Assembly: GCA_002245135.1 (NCBI GenBank)
Contig: NGBS01000667.1
Span: 1-27,878, forward strand
Length of the DNA: 27,878 nt
DNA from: Proteromonas lacertae
Lineage: Eukaryota; Sar; Bigyra; Opalinata; Proteromonadidae
Direction: 5' to 3'
The position numbers and the translations under genes are program-made. The notes under the pieces were generated by a model, which worked only from the letters and a program-made list of their open reading frames with translations, was not told the origin of the DNA and did not search any database. Positions within the stretch are counted from its first letter, which is position 1. Each line of letters starts with the position of its first letter. Shown in pieces: positions 13,001 through 22,735 of the stretch.

Positions 13001-13483
13001 TTAGGTTTGAGAACTCTTCTTTCTTAATTCTTCTCTTTTCTTTTCAGCTATTTCAGCAGCTGTTTGAACTACACTACTTAAAACCTCATTCTACAAGTAA
13101 CTAAATCATTTTTATACTGTCTTTTCTGGTAATAATGGAATTTCTGTTTCATCTTCTGTCAGAGTTGGTGCAGGTGGAGGATATTGTGGTTGAACTACTG
13201 CAGTACTACAAAAAATTATAAATCTACAATGAAATACTAAGAAGCTTGGGGTGTATTTGCTAAATATTGTTGTTGATATGTATTCTATTTAAATTAATAT
13301 TAAATTTAATAATTATACATAGTAATTAGAGTAATATGAATAATAAATTTGTTGGAATTCTTCAGCCCACTTACTTTGGTTTAATTTCATATTATAATAA
13401 TAAATTTTACCTTCTGGAGTATAATGTGCTGTCCATAAACCATTTCCTGGAGTAGGATCAGGATAGAACATCTGCATCTGCAT
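13001..13483 (-). CDS. Small WW-domain protein
   Basis: Four exons (13483-13319, 13284-13238, 13205-13118, 13090-13001) with introns of 34, 32 and 27 nt give 129 aa. The start is the first ATG after an in-frame stop. A single WW domain covers residues ~17-45: GLWTAHYTPEGKIYYYN, with the second aromatic in SKWAEEF. The YYYN core resembles the WW domains of splicing factors such as Prp40/FBP11 and TCERG1, which bind proline-rich ligands. A Tyr/Gln-rich linker, a Pro stretch (QYPPPAP) and a basic helical tail (AEIAEKKREELRKK) follow. It lies upstream of the GPKOW-like gene on the same strand. A role in pre-mRNA processing is plausible but inferred only from WW type. The protein is too small to be full Prp40 because no FF domains follow. 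Confidence 0.7.
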
Positions 13484-13543
13484 TTCAAGAGAATCAAACC
13501 TTCAAGCTTTCAATCCCCTCTTTTTTGTTTTTCTTCTAAATTC
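13484..13543. promoter_or_regulatory. 60-bp bidirectional promoter
   Basis: Only 60 bp separate the start codons of the WW-protein gene (-, 13483) and the DUF1279 gene (+, 13544). Both genes are spliced and intact. All core promoter elements and both 5' leaders must fit here or overlap the coding regions. I see a T-rich stretch (13521-13536) but no recognisable TATA or initiator motif. Confidence 0.5.
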
Positions 13544-14307
13544 ATGACTTTAAGAATTGTATTCGGTTTGAGATTAAATGGAACAATTATAAATCAGTTT
13601 GCAAATATTAAATCTATTGCCAACACTTTACCACGTCAGCTCTGTACATTTCAAACAATTAGAAGTTTTTCTGGTATAGAAATTAACACATTATATATTT
13701 ATTAGAACATCCTAAAATCACTAATATGAAAAATAAAGCAAAGAAACACAAAGAACATTTAAAGTCAATGAAAAATTCAGGCAAAGCAAAATATGAAAAT
13801 TTCAAAGAAAAACAATACGAAAAATATGAAGAAATAAAAGAGGAAAGTGTAGAGTTTATAAAAGAACACAAACCAGGATTTAAAGCATTCTGTAGGAAAT
13901 ATGGAGTAACAGCAATAGGAGTCTATGGTTCACTATTCATTGTAACATTTTCATCAATTTATTTACTATTTCATACAGGCATAGTGAATATACACACAGT
14001 TGTATCATATTTATCACAAATCGAATTTTTAAAAGAAACAAAATTATTGGAAACTATTATAGCTAATCCAACTGCATCACAATTAACTTTATCTTATTTA
14101 TTATGTAAAATGACTGAGCCAGTGAGATTGGGTTTATTGTTTGTTATTACACCTCCATTAGCAAAACATATTGAAAAACTGAGAAATATGAAAATTAATA
14201 ATAATAATATTAAGAATAAAGATGGAGATATAGATAATAAGAATGAAGTTAAGAATGATAATAAATATGTAAATAAAGAAGAAAAAAGTGATGAAAAGAA
14301 AAAATGA
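13544..14307 (+). CDS. Mitochondrial DUF1279 (FAM210-like) membrane protein
   Basis: Exons 13544-13673 and 13706-14307 (32-nt intron, phase 1), 243 aa. The first ~44 residues are Arg-containing, nearly free of acidic residues and end in TIRSFS, a typical mitochondrial presequence. A Lys/Glu-rich helical stretch follows (~50-95). The DUF1279 domain then runs from FKAFCRKYGVTAIGVYGSLF through ASQLTLSYLLCKMTEPVR to about residue 210. This matches FAM210A/B, where the domain reads KKYG..., a membrane segment, and a second helix with Y.L.K...P.R. FAM210 proteins sit in mitochondrial membranes and affect mitochondrial translation or respiration; the molecular activity is not settled. The C-terminal tail is Asn/Lys/Asp-rich. 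The presence of a targeted mitochondrial protein shows that the organism keeps a mitochondrion or related organelle. Confidence 0.8.
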
Positions 14308-14416
14308 AGGATAAATGTTTTTTATTAGAGTCTTTACACAACAAATGTAGAATTACATACATATATAAATATTGTAAATGAAATTATTAATTATTTTGTT
14401 ATTCTATTCTTGATTT

Positions 14417-14799
14417 TTATTTGTATGATAGAATTATCTTTTTTGACAGTTTACACTCATATTTTATCTTTTCATTTTCTGAATCAACTTCAAATAAAGC
14501 ACAATCACCATCTAAACTCTTCATTTTACCTTCAAACAGAGAATTGTCTATTTGAACTTCAATACTGTTATTTTCAAATTTCTAACGAATAAATAGAATT
14601 AAATATACCTGAATATTCATCTTTTCAAACTTTTCTAAAAGATCACTATCACCAAATCCATCTAAATCCATCAATATATATTTCTCTTCACTATTGAAAT
14701 TTATTCATTAACAGAATATTAATACTATTCATCTTCATCATCTTTCACTTCCATTTTATTTTGAAATAATAAGTTTGGCTTGATATTTTTAATTTTCAT
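14417..14799 (-). CDS. GTF3C6: TFIIIC subunit 6 (GTF3C6-like)
   Basis: Exons 14799-14726, 14690-14609 and 14581-14417 (introns of 35 and 27 nt) give 106 aa. TFIIIC binds the internal promoters of tRNA genes for RNA polymerase III; this small subunit forms a beta-barrel dimer with the Tau95/GTF3C5 N-terminus. After a short basic and acidic leader, YILMDLDGFGDSDLLEK matches the GTF3C6 start (LVELSGIIDSDFL in human). IEVQIDNSLFEGKM and DGDCALFEV match the human QVDSCVFAGEY and GTCVIFEE segments, and KYECKLSKKIILS ends the barrel (KYKCHTMKKLSMT). The gene is near minimal size for the family and ends at the barrel. It is convergent with the DUF1279 gene (109 bp) and lies just downstream of nothing else on its strand. 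The call comes from pattern recognition of a short domain. Confidence 0.75.
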
Positions 14800-14906
14800 A
14801 TAAAACAAGATAGAATGATTATTTACTCAATTAAAACATCATATAGTAAAGTATAATAAAAATTTAATAGTTAATTAGTAATAATTTTAATTGTATATAG
14901 AATTTA

Positions 14907-17900
14907 TTATATATTCAACTTCTTTGAACAATCACTACCTCCATATCCTCCAAAACATTTACACGTGCCTACACTATAATCACATATACCTCTACCACTA
15001 CAATCTCGTTTCTCTTCACTACCTCCATCTGGATCTTTCCCAGTTGGACATTCAACTAAACTACAATCAAATCCACGATATCCACTTGAACATTTACATC
15101 CATACACATAATCAGAAAATCCAAATGCATTATAAACAGCATTATTTTCATCTATTATTTTCTTTACTAATACACATTCACCATTTCCATTACAATTATT
15201 AGGACAACTCATTTTAGCACAATTACTACCACTATATCCATCATAACATTCACATTCACCTGTCTTTCTATTACAATTACCTTGACCACTACATTCTACA
15301 AGAGGATGATAGTTATCATAAGATGAGGAAATTGGACCTGCTGAAAGAGTTTTTATTTTTTCATCTGTTGTTATTGTATATTCTTCACTGTCTTGAAGAA
15401 TTCTCTTATTCTCTGATAATAATCTTTGATTAGTCTTTGTATTTTTAACTTCTATTATTTTAACTGAATTACCATCTCCATCTATTAATGATAATCCTTC
15501 TCTGAAATATTTGTTAAATACATCTTTAGCTTCTTCATATACTGTCAGATTGAATGAATTTCCATTTGCATTGTTTAAGTAAAACACCATTTTACCATCT
15601 TTTACAGTCATTATATTTTCTTTTACTTCTTCTCCATTTATTAATACACAAATATTATCACTATTACATCTCACAATTTCAAATAATTCACTATTTTGAA
15701 TTGATAATTTACTTCCATCAGTTTTCATTAACAAATATGGAGTTATTGTACTATCAATAGAATATGTTTTATATGGTTTAATAGTTAATTCTAAATTTTC
15801 TTCAGTTAACATTCTTGAAGAACTATCATCTAATAATCTTGCTCCTGCAGGTTCTATTGTGTATGAAAATGTTCCTGTATATATTGTGTTATCTGCTGAT
15901 GTTTTAAATGCAATATTTCCATTCTTTATAGTTATTCCCATTTCTTTAAATAATGTTCCTAAACCTGCAATTGTAATAGCAGTACATGTATAAGGAGATT
16001 TATCACCTTCACATTTGACAGTGTCAGTAGTAACAACCTTTCTTAATAGTAATGATAAATCATTTTCTGTGGAAGTAACTTCACAAGATGATAATGATAT
16101 TTCATCCACATCAATATCCTTATCATATTCAATGAAATAACTCTTTTCTTCTGATTTATATGAATATATATTTCCATTAAATTCTTTTCCATTTACATTA
16201 TTACAAGATAATTTTCCTCCATTTATTCCTATTCCTTCATATACAACATCGCTAACTTTATACAAATTAACATTTAGAGAATTAGTAACTTTCACTGCTG
16301 TTGTTAATTTAAAAACACCATCAACATTATTTACAAAATATCCTATTTCACTATTTTCAATTGATAATTCATCTCCTTTTGAATTTATTAATAAATATGG
16401 TGTTATTTTTTCTGAATTGTCTATTTTAGTATTTGTTGTAATTGTTAATGTTAGATCTCCAGCAGCTAATATTCTGGATGAATTATCATTCAATAATCTT
16501 CTTGCAGCAATTGCATATTTGTAAGTTCCTGTATAAATGTTATTATCAGATGTTTTAAATGCAATATTTCCATCAGTAGGTATTACCATATCAGTAAATA
16601 ATGTTTTTAAATCATTTATAACAACTGTCGATGTATATTTCCCATCAGTTTGAGTAAAAGACACTAACTCTATTTGAACATTCTTCAATAGTAATGATAA
16701 ATCATTTTCTGTGGAAGTAACTTCACAAGATGATAATGATATTTCATCCACATCAATATCCTTATCATATTCAATGAAATAACTCTTTTCTTCTGATTTA
16801 TATGAATATATATTTCCATTAAATTCTTTTCCATTTACATTATTACAAGATAATTTTCCTCCATTTATTCCTATTCCTTCATATACAACATCGCTAACTT
16901 TATACAAATTAACATTTAGAGAATTAGTAACTTTCACTGCTGTTGTTAATTTTAAAACACCATCAACATTATTTACATAATATCCAATTTCACTATTTTC
17001 AATTGATAATTTATCTCCTTTTGAATTTATTAATAAATATGGTGTTATTTTTTCTGAATTAGTTATCTCTTTATTCGTTGTAATGATTAATTTTAAATTC
17101 TCTCCAGCTAACATTCTGGATGAATTATCATTTAATAATCTTGCTCCTGCAGATTCTATTGTGTAAGTAAATGTTCCTGTATATATTGTATTATCTGATG
17201 TTTTAAATGCAATATTTCCATCAGTAATATCTGTTTTTATTCCCATATCAGTAAATAATGTTCCTAAACCAGCAATTGTAGTAGTACATGTATAGGGAGA
17301 TTGACTTCCTGTACAAGTAGCACTTTCTTTAACATTCTTCAATAGTAATGATAAATCATTTCTCTTTGATATGACAATACAATCATCATCTTTTTTTAAT
17401 CCACTTTCTACATAATAAGTATTAGCTGTTGTTGTATTACCATATACTATCAATTGAAGTGTTGATTTATCATTCTCTTTTGTACATCTAATAACACCAC
17501 CAGATTTATCAAATCCTAAATCACCATCAAATGTTGCTTTATCAAATGTAATTGAATTAACTGTTAATCCACTATCAACAGCAGAAACTTTTATTCCTGT
17601 TATTCCTAACATTCTCTTTTTTGGAACTTTTAATTCCATTATTGAATCAGTTGATTGATTTTCTTCTACTTCTAACTGTCGAGGTAATGGAGAACTACCT
17701 TCTGTTGTTGAAATAGAAAATGATTCACCAAGTGGACATTTTCCTATTTCACATTATTATATATGTGTATCTTATACTCACTGAACAATCAGGACCGGTG
17801 TAACCATTACGACAAACACAAACTCCGCCATTATCACTTCCATTTATACATTTTAATCCATAGACACAAACAATACAGCTGCTTAATAATAATACAAAAA

Positions 17901-17916
17901 TCAGAATTTTAATCAT
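14907..17916 (-). CDS. Secreted EGF-module repeat protein, paralogue of the 6357-11297 gene
   Basis: Exons 17916-17778 and 17743-14907 (34-nt intron, phase 1), 991 aa. The order matches the larger paralogue: signal peptide (MIKILIFVLLLSSCIVCVYG), one EGF-like module (CVCRNGYTGPDC), an intron in the same place and phase, repeats, then C-terminal EGF modules (CSGQGNC, CECYDGYSG, CPNNCNGNGEC, CSGRGIC, CFGGYGG) ending a few residues before the stop. There are three copies of a 214-aa unit marked by CEVTSTENDLSLLL and TPYLLINSKGD. These units lack the CxLL cysteine of the paralogue (PYLL instead). Each is joined by an ARLL..SSRML or RRLL..SSRIL linker that could be a processing site. No membrane segment follows the signal peptide. 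Likely an extracellular structural protein of the mastigoneme/SIG1 type. The donor could be misread as the GTGAGT 4 nt upstream, but only the GTATAAG donor keeps the frame and gives KCPLGESFS, matching GCGSGKSFS in the paralogue. Confidence 0.8.
16045..16310 (-). repeat. Intragenic repeat copy A (266 nt)
   Basis: This stretch is identical, base for base as far as I can compare, to 16687-16952, offset 642 nt (214 codons). Similarity with a few mismatches continues to about 16427. It encodes the segment from LTTAVKVTNS through SENDLSLLL-type motifs of the EGF-repeat protein. Identity at synonymous positions implies recent duplication or gene conversion. Confidence 0.95.
16687..16952 (-). repeat. 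Intragenic repeat copy B (266 nt)
   Basis: Second copy of the identical 266-nt block (see 16045-16310); lower-level similarity continues to about 17069. A third unit at 17331-17369 keeps only a short identical stretch (around aatagtaatgataaatcatt), so the array contains both old and very recent copies. Confidence 0.95.
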
Positions 17917-18039
17917 CACCTATTCAGAAAATCAAAAAAAATTATGATAGGCTTGACAAGAATCCAAGCTATTTTATTTAATTTCAAATGAACAAATAAT
18001 CAATCAAAATAGAATAATATTATCATTTAAACACATATA

Positions 18040-19441
18040 TTAATCTTTTGATAAATCAGTTCTACTCCTCATTTCCATCTATTATACAATATAATATAAT
18101 TATAGTAAAATACTTTGGCAGTTTCATTCAAATACTTCACAAATAACATCAATTCAACTGATTTACTATTGTGAATATAATAGGAATAAGTTTGTAATGG
18201 TAATTTTCTTAATGTCCTTCCACTTAATCCTTTCGTATTTTCTATCACTTCCAATAATAATTTCATTGTCTCTTCATTCAATTTCATTATATTATCATTA
18301 TTATTATTATTATTCATAATATCTTTATAATGAGGAAATATTTCATTATTAATTATTACATTCTTCATCATTAATTCAATCAAACAAGTTCGAATTATTT
18401 CATATCTACATTCATCATTGGGTAATCCAATATATTGTTTTATATCAATTCGATCAATAAATGCATCATCAATTGAACTACTGAGATTGGAAGTACTTAA
18501 GATTATTACATTCATATGTAATTTCAACTTATCAATTTGAGTTAATAAGGCATTTACTACTCGAATTGCATCAGATGGTTCATTTCCTAATATTGATGAC
18601 TTTCTAGCTGAAGTAAGTGATTCAATTTCATCTATTAATACAAATATCAAAGATTCTTCATTTTCTATTAATTCATTTATATAATTGAATAGTTTTAACA
18701 CCAATTTACCGCTTTCACTAAACCAACGACTGAATAAACTATGAGCATTTATTTCGATTAAATTACTTTGATTATAACTATTATATAAATATAAACTTTA
18801 AAATATTCAATTTATACATATGATTTAGTCGAATTGATAGTTTTTGAGCAATTCCTTTACATAAAGAGGTTTTACCTGTTCCTGGAGGTCCATGAAGTAG
18901 TATAATTCTATTCATTGAGATTATATCACTGTTGATGTTTAACTTGGAGAAATATATAGTGGTTTCGATATAGTTTAGTAAGTTTTGTTTTATATCTTCA
19001 TCATAGATTAGTCTATATAATATTTTTCATATTTTAATATATTATACGAATCCCATAAGTCTTTGTATTCTATTGCTGGTAATATCCATTGATTGCAAGC
19101 TGGAACTCCTGATTCATTGTCTAACTCTTCTTCAAAATCACCATCACTACAGTATGAGAAGATGTGTATTACAAAATCTACTTGCCAGAATGGTAAATTG
19201 TTTTGGTTGTTGTCTATCTCTATCTTCAATGATAACAAAATTTCATTTAAAACAGAATATGTTGAAAAGTCCATGTAACCTGATGAAATAACATTAAAAG
19301 TAGAGAGATATTGTAGAACATAATTACGAATCTCTTCTAAAGAAATTGAACATTCCTCTTTCATACATGCCTCAACTATGGTAATATAAGAAAATAAACT
19401 TAAATACCATGAACTTGAGTTTTTTCTATCAAATTTTGCAT
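18040..19441 (-). CDS. PCH2: PCH2/TRIP13 AAA+ ATPase
   Basis: AAA+ remodeller that opens HORMA-domain proteins (Mad2, Hop1/HORMAD) in the spindle checkpoint and meiosis, together with p31comet. Exons 19441-19408, 19375-19048, 19012-18818, 18777-18114, 18078-18040 (introns of 32, 35, 40 and 35 nt) give 419 aa, close to the human protein (432). The N-terminal exon reads TQVHVEACMK, like VHVEV in TRIP13. ACNQWILPAIEYKDLWDSL matches the family segment before the ATPase domain. Walker A is GPPGTGKT (162-169, K168), Walker B is VLIDEIES (D235-E236), sensor 1 lies in STSN, and EPSDAIRVVNALLTQID and DRIDIKQYIGLP are signature blocks. GLSGRTLRKLP is the sensor-2 region. One oddity is an Asn run (NNNNNND) in the small domain. 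No frame breaks. Confidence 0.93.
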
Positions 19442-19587
19442 TTGGAGCGAAAAAATATTTTCAAATACAATACATTCATAATACACTGTATTTATATGTA
19501 TTTCATTTTATCTCAACAAATAACACAGTATTTATATATATAATAACAAATATATAGAGTATATATATGTTATTTTTAATTATATTA

Positions 19588-20680
19588 CTAAACTTCATCA
19601 CTAATATCTTTCAATGTCTGTAATATGAGTAAATTACCACAGAGAGGGCATGTAAAATACATAACTCCATTATCTGGAATATTAATCTTCTCATTACACT
19701 TTGAACATTTCACCAACTTTGGTCTCTTCCATGTTGCCTTAGTTTCTTCAATTCTTCTATCTTCTTCCATCCTTTGTTGTATTTGTGATTTATATTTATA
19801 ATTTGGAATCTCTAGAATTGAATGGAACGCTGTTCTTCCCCAATCTATTCCTTTGAGATGTAAAAATTCTAATATGTTGTTGATTTTTCCTTTATCAAAT
19901 GGATTTTCATATCTACCATTTAGATTTCTATTATATATATATATATATATGTTTTTATATACTGTAAATAAACTAATCTTGTCATATTATTTAACTCATG
20001 AAATGTCAAATTCAATAAAACACATGAAAATTCATCTTTTAAACAACCAAGAAGAGATAAACTATTCAAAGACTATTAATTAAAATAATATATATTATAT
20101 ATATACAGAAACAATACATAATAATAATATTTGACCAACTGTTGATTGAAATCTAGTCATAAAAAACAATTTAAGAAATGAAGAAAGTGAGAAATAAAGG
20201 TAAAGTAATGATAAACACAATATTAATGTGAAATAACTTCTATGATTATTCCAACCAATACATTTATTCATTAATAAACTATGTTTGTGAAAACAATTGA
20301 CACAAGAGTCATCTTGAGGTCTAAAATTATAAAAGTATATCAAAAATAAATAATACAATGCACAATGACGTGATCTTACTCTGATAATTGCATCACAAAA
20401 TTCACAAGTTCCAGTTCTATCCTCTCCTTCTCTACGATCGTTAATTATTCCAGGATTGCTGATAAAGCATATTATTGCTGATATTATTGCTATTACAACT
20501 AATGTGTATATGAATGAATTGAAAGATGAAAGACCTTTAGAATTATTAACGAATGCAACAGAGAAACTACAACCTAATAGAAAGATATTTAAATATAATA
20601 CAAAACCATAACATGAGTATTTGTGGAATTAATAAACTACCAACAAATCTACTTAAGAAAGAAGGAAGATTATAATGCAT
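19588..20680 (-). CDS. DHHC-family membrane protein with degenerate HKHS active site
   Basis: Exons 20680-20602, 20573-20357, 20320-20107, 20072-19963, 19927-19588 (introns of 28, 36, 34 and 35 nt) give 319 aa with a continuous frame. DHHC enzymes S-palmitoylate proteins at endomembranes through a Cys-rich domain between membrane helices 2 and 3. Here two helices (~18-35, ~47-64) and a TCEFCD..RSRHC half-domain (C83, C86, H96, C97) precede SCVNCFHKHS (104-113) and KCIGWNNHRSYF, then two more helices. The catalytic tetrad DHHC is HKHS (110-113), so the acyl-accepting Cys is Ser, and one Zn-binding Cys of the HCxxC pair is missing. NPFDKG after the last helix is typical of the family. A C-terminal zinc ribbon (CSKC..CPLC, near residues 285-305) is an extra. 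It is probably inactive as an acyltransferase and may serve as a scaffold or regulator. The family call is firm; inactivity is inferred. Confidence 0.78.
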
Positions 20681-20877
20681 AAATGTTGAATATCTTCTCA
20701 CAGTCAACTTCTATTACATTATAATACAAAATTCATCATACACATCCTTCTATTTGTCCTTCTAACATTCCCATATTTCAAAAAATATTTCTTTGATTTT
20801 TCACACACCACAAGTTATCAAATCAAGCAGCTTACTTTACACTTTAAAATCTCAATTAATAAAAAGCAATAGTAATA

Positions 20878-22068
20878 ATGGCTATAGTAGGTGTAGATGC
20901 TACTAGAACTCAAGTAGGCGTTAAACATAATTTAGACATTAAAGCTACAGGTGAGAAAACAATTATCTGTGACGATTGTAGAACTAAATTAATGTACTAT
21001 TTAAGCTGTTTTAGCAGTATATCAAAATTTTGTACAGTACATCCTAAATGGAAAAAGTACACAGAATTTAAAACTCGTAACAGTTGGACATTAGAAGAAG
21101 AAGAAGAGTTGTATCATATTTGTAGAGATGTAGTTACAGTGTCTAAAGCAAAAGAAATAGGATTCATAGATGTTCCAGATGACATCTTGCCAGATGGCAA
21201 TGAGTTTTTTGATGTTACTAGTACAGATGAAGTGTTATTAAATCAAGTACATGTTCAAATATCTGCAAATTCTGTTTATGCTTCTAACCGGTTTATTGGA
21301 GCAAAAAGTGAAGTAAAATTTGAGATTATGTTGTACAAAAGATGTTGGATAAACAATAATTATTATACTCCATTAAGAGATTTGTCCTATATGATAGATA
21401 GACATAAAAGAGAAAAAAGAGAAGCAGAAGAGAGAAGACTGAGAGAAATTAGAGAAGCTGAAGAAAGACGAGAAAGAGAAAGAAGAGCTGAAGAGGAAAG
21501 AAAAAGAAGGGAAGAAGAAGAAAGAAAAGAAAGAGATAGAAGAAGATTGCATAATGAAAGAGTATTAAGGAAGAACAGATATTGTTGTTGTTTATTATCA
21601 AAAAGAGATGATTCTAAACATCCAAATCTAGTTAAATTTGTGTTGATATTATATTTTATTCATACAGTTGGTTTATCTTACTTATATTTACATGCAAATA
21701 AGGATTTGTATGATGAAAATCCATGGCTAAAATGGGTTCACTTAGCTGGTTTCATTGTATCGATTAGTAATATAGTTTTGGGAATAATCTCAATGGTATT
21801 TGTGTGTATTTCATGCTGTGTTGATAAATGGATTGTTTATGTTAGAATTATATTAGGATTTATGATGTGTTTATCATTGGCATCTATACCACTTTCATAT
21901 TTCATGTTTTTATACTTTGCTATAAGTGTTATACAGATGTTAATCTCATTATCAATGCTTTGTTTTAGTTGTGTGATTTACAAAGAAACTAAAGTAAAGC
22001 CAGCCTGTTTGTGTTTATGTTGTGGTGCAAGAAGGATAAAACATGATAAACTATATTATGATCTATAA
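20878..22068 (+). CDS. Unrecognised four-helix membrane protein with ER/K charged helix
   Basis: Single exon, 396 aa. I do not recognise the family. Residues 1-170 are a mixed globular region with CDDC (31-34) and several other Cys. Residues ~175-234 are a nearly pure Arg/Glu/Lys stretch (KREKREAEERRLREIREAEE and on), expected to form a coiled coil or single alpha-helix. A YCCCLL cluster (235-240), a likely palmitoylation site, precedes four membrane segments at ~251-271, 286-311, 318-344 and 345-368. A second Cys cluster (ACLCLCC, 376-382) and a basic tail follow. The layout suggests a cytosolic head held off a membrane by a rigid charged helix. It is divergent from the DHHC-like gene across 197 bp. 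That neighbour belongs to a palmitoylation-enzyme family, but no functional link is shown. Confidence 0.7.
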   Translation: MAIVGVDATRTQVGVKHNLDIKATGEKTIICDDCRTKLMYYLSCFSSISKFCTVHPKWKKYTEFKTRNSWTLEEEEELYHICRDVVTVSKAKEIGFIDVPDDILPDGNEFFDVTSTDEVLLNQVHVQISANSVYASNRFIGAKSEVKFEIMLYKRCWINNNYYTPLRDLSYMIDRHKREKREAEERRLREIREAEERRERERRAEEERKRREEEERKERDRRRLHNERVLRKNRYCCCLLSKRDDSKHPNLVKFVLILYFIHTVGLSYLYLHANKDLYDENPWLKWVHLAGFIVSISNIVLGIISMVFVCISCCVDKWIVYVRIILGFMMCLSLASIPLSYFMFLYFAISVIQMLISLSMLCFSCVIYKETKVKPACLCLCCGARRIKHDKLYYDL

Positions 22069-22735
22069 TTTAAAAGAAATAAATATACATACACATATAT
22101 AATATATTATTCATTTAAATATATATATATATAATAAGTTGTTTATAGGGTATATATTCTTACCATATCCTCTTATAGGAGGGTTTTTCTAAGATATGCT
22201 GCTTGTGAATTGATATTTCAAATAATAGCAAGTGCATTAACAACTAATATCATCAGCATAGTAATAGCGCTTTTGATAATGTGTATAATGTGTGGATATA
22301 CTCACAAACTAATCGTAAGACTGAATGTGTATGTTGTAATGTTTAACTTACTTCACATTAGTATATCTTTAAAATTTAAATATATATATATATATATACA
22401 ATTGTTTGTAATATAATAATAATTGACAAAATTCTTTCAAATTACCTACATAGGAAGATATAATCCTTCCATTTCTTTTTTATTGTATTATACATTCCAT
22501 TAAACCTATCTATATAATAAAAGCAATCCGTTAACACTCTATTTCAACATGTAGGCTCGAATATCAGTTTGAAAATCATTTTTCATTTTAAAAATTACAA
22601 ACAAAATATATAATATAATTATTATTATGTCGTTATATGTATATAGAATATTGATCATTTTACAGAAGAAGAAGGATTAAAAAATAATAATATCCTCATT
22701 TTCTCTCTCCTTCTTATTCTTTACTAAGTAGTAGT
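22069..22735. other. 667-bp spacer with possible structured RNA, otherwise AT-rich
   Basis: This is the longest gene-free stretch, between convergent genes. It holds AT microsatellites (22114-22132, 22381-22398) and a less AT-rich island at 22160-22360. Within the island, CATA (22164-22167) pairs with TATG (22195-22198) and TCTTA (22171-22175) with TAAGA (22190-22194). A competing CCTC/GAGG hairpin lies at 22169-22182. A 68-codon frame at 22210-22416 has a hydrophobic start but no family resemblance and runs into the microsatellite. A purine/pyrimidine inverted repeat (AAGAAGGA near 22667, TCCTTCTT near 22709) could be the shared 3' processing area. No tRNA or known snRNA is identifiable. Confidence 0.4.
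22381..22398. repeat. (TA)n microsatellite
   Basis: Nine TA dinucleotides at the end of the spacer frame. Similar TA runs occur at 22114-22132 and inside introns (for example near 19931-19950). Confidence 0.8.

Noticed and set aside
14891-15202. Plus-strand frame rich in His/Tyr/Leu opposite the second EGF gene.
   Set aside because: It is the antisense of the Cys/Gly-rich EGF codons; the composition is what a shadow would show.
20574-20601. Frame break in the DHHC-like gene at a T4 run.
   Set aside because: A perfect 28-nt GTATTA..ATTAG intron explains it, joining LMLWF to CCSFSV without any base change.
22150-22200. Resemblance to U1 (TTCTTACC) or U5 (TTTTTCTAAGAT) snRNA segments.
   Set aside because: The expected stem-loops and Sm site are not in place; the matches are too short to call.
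22545-22575. tRNA-like B-box (GGCTCGAATATC).
   Set aside because: The flanks do not form a T-arm stem, and no A box or acceptor stem can be found on either strand.
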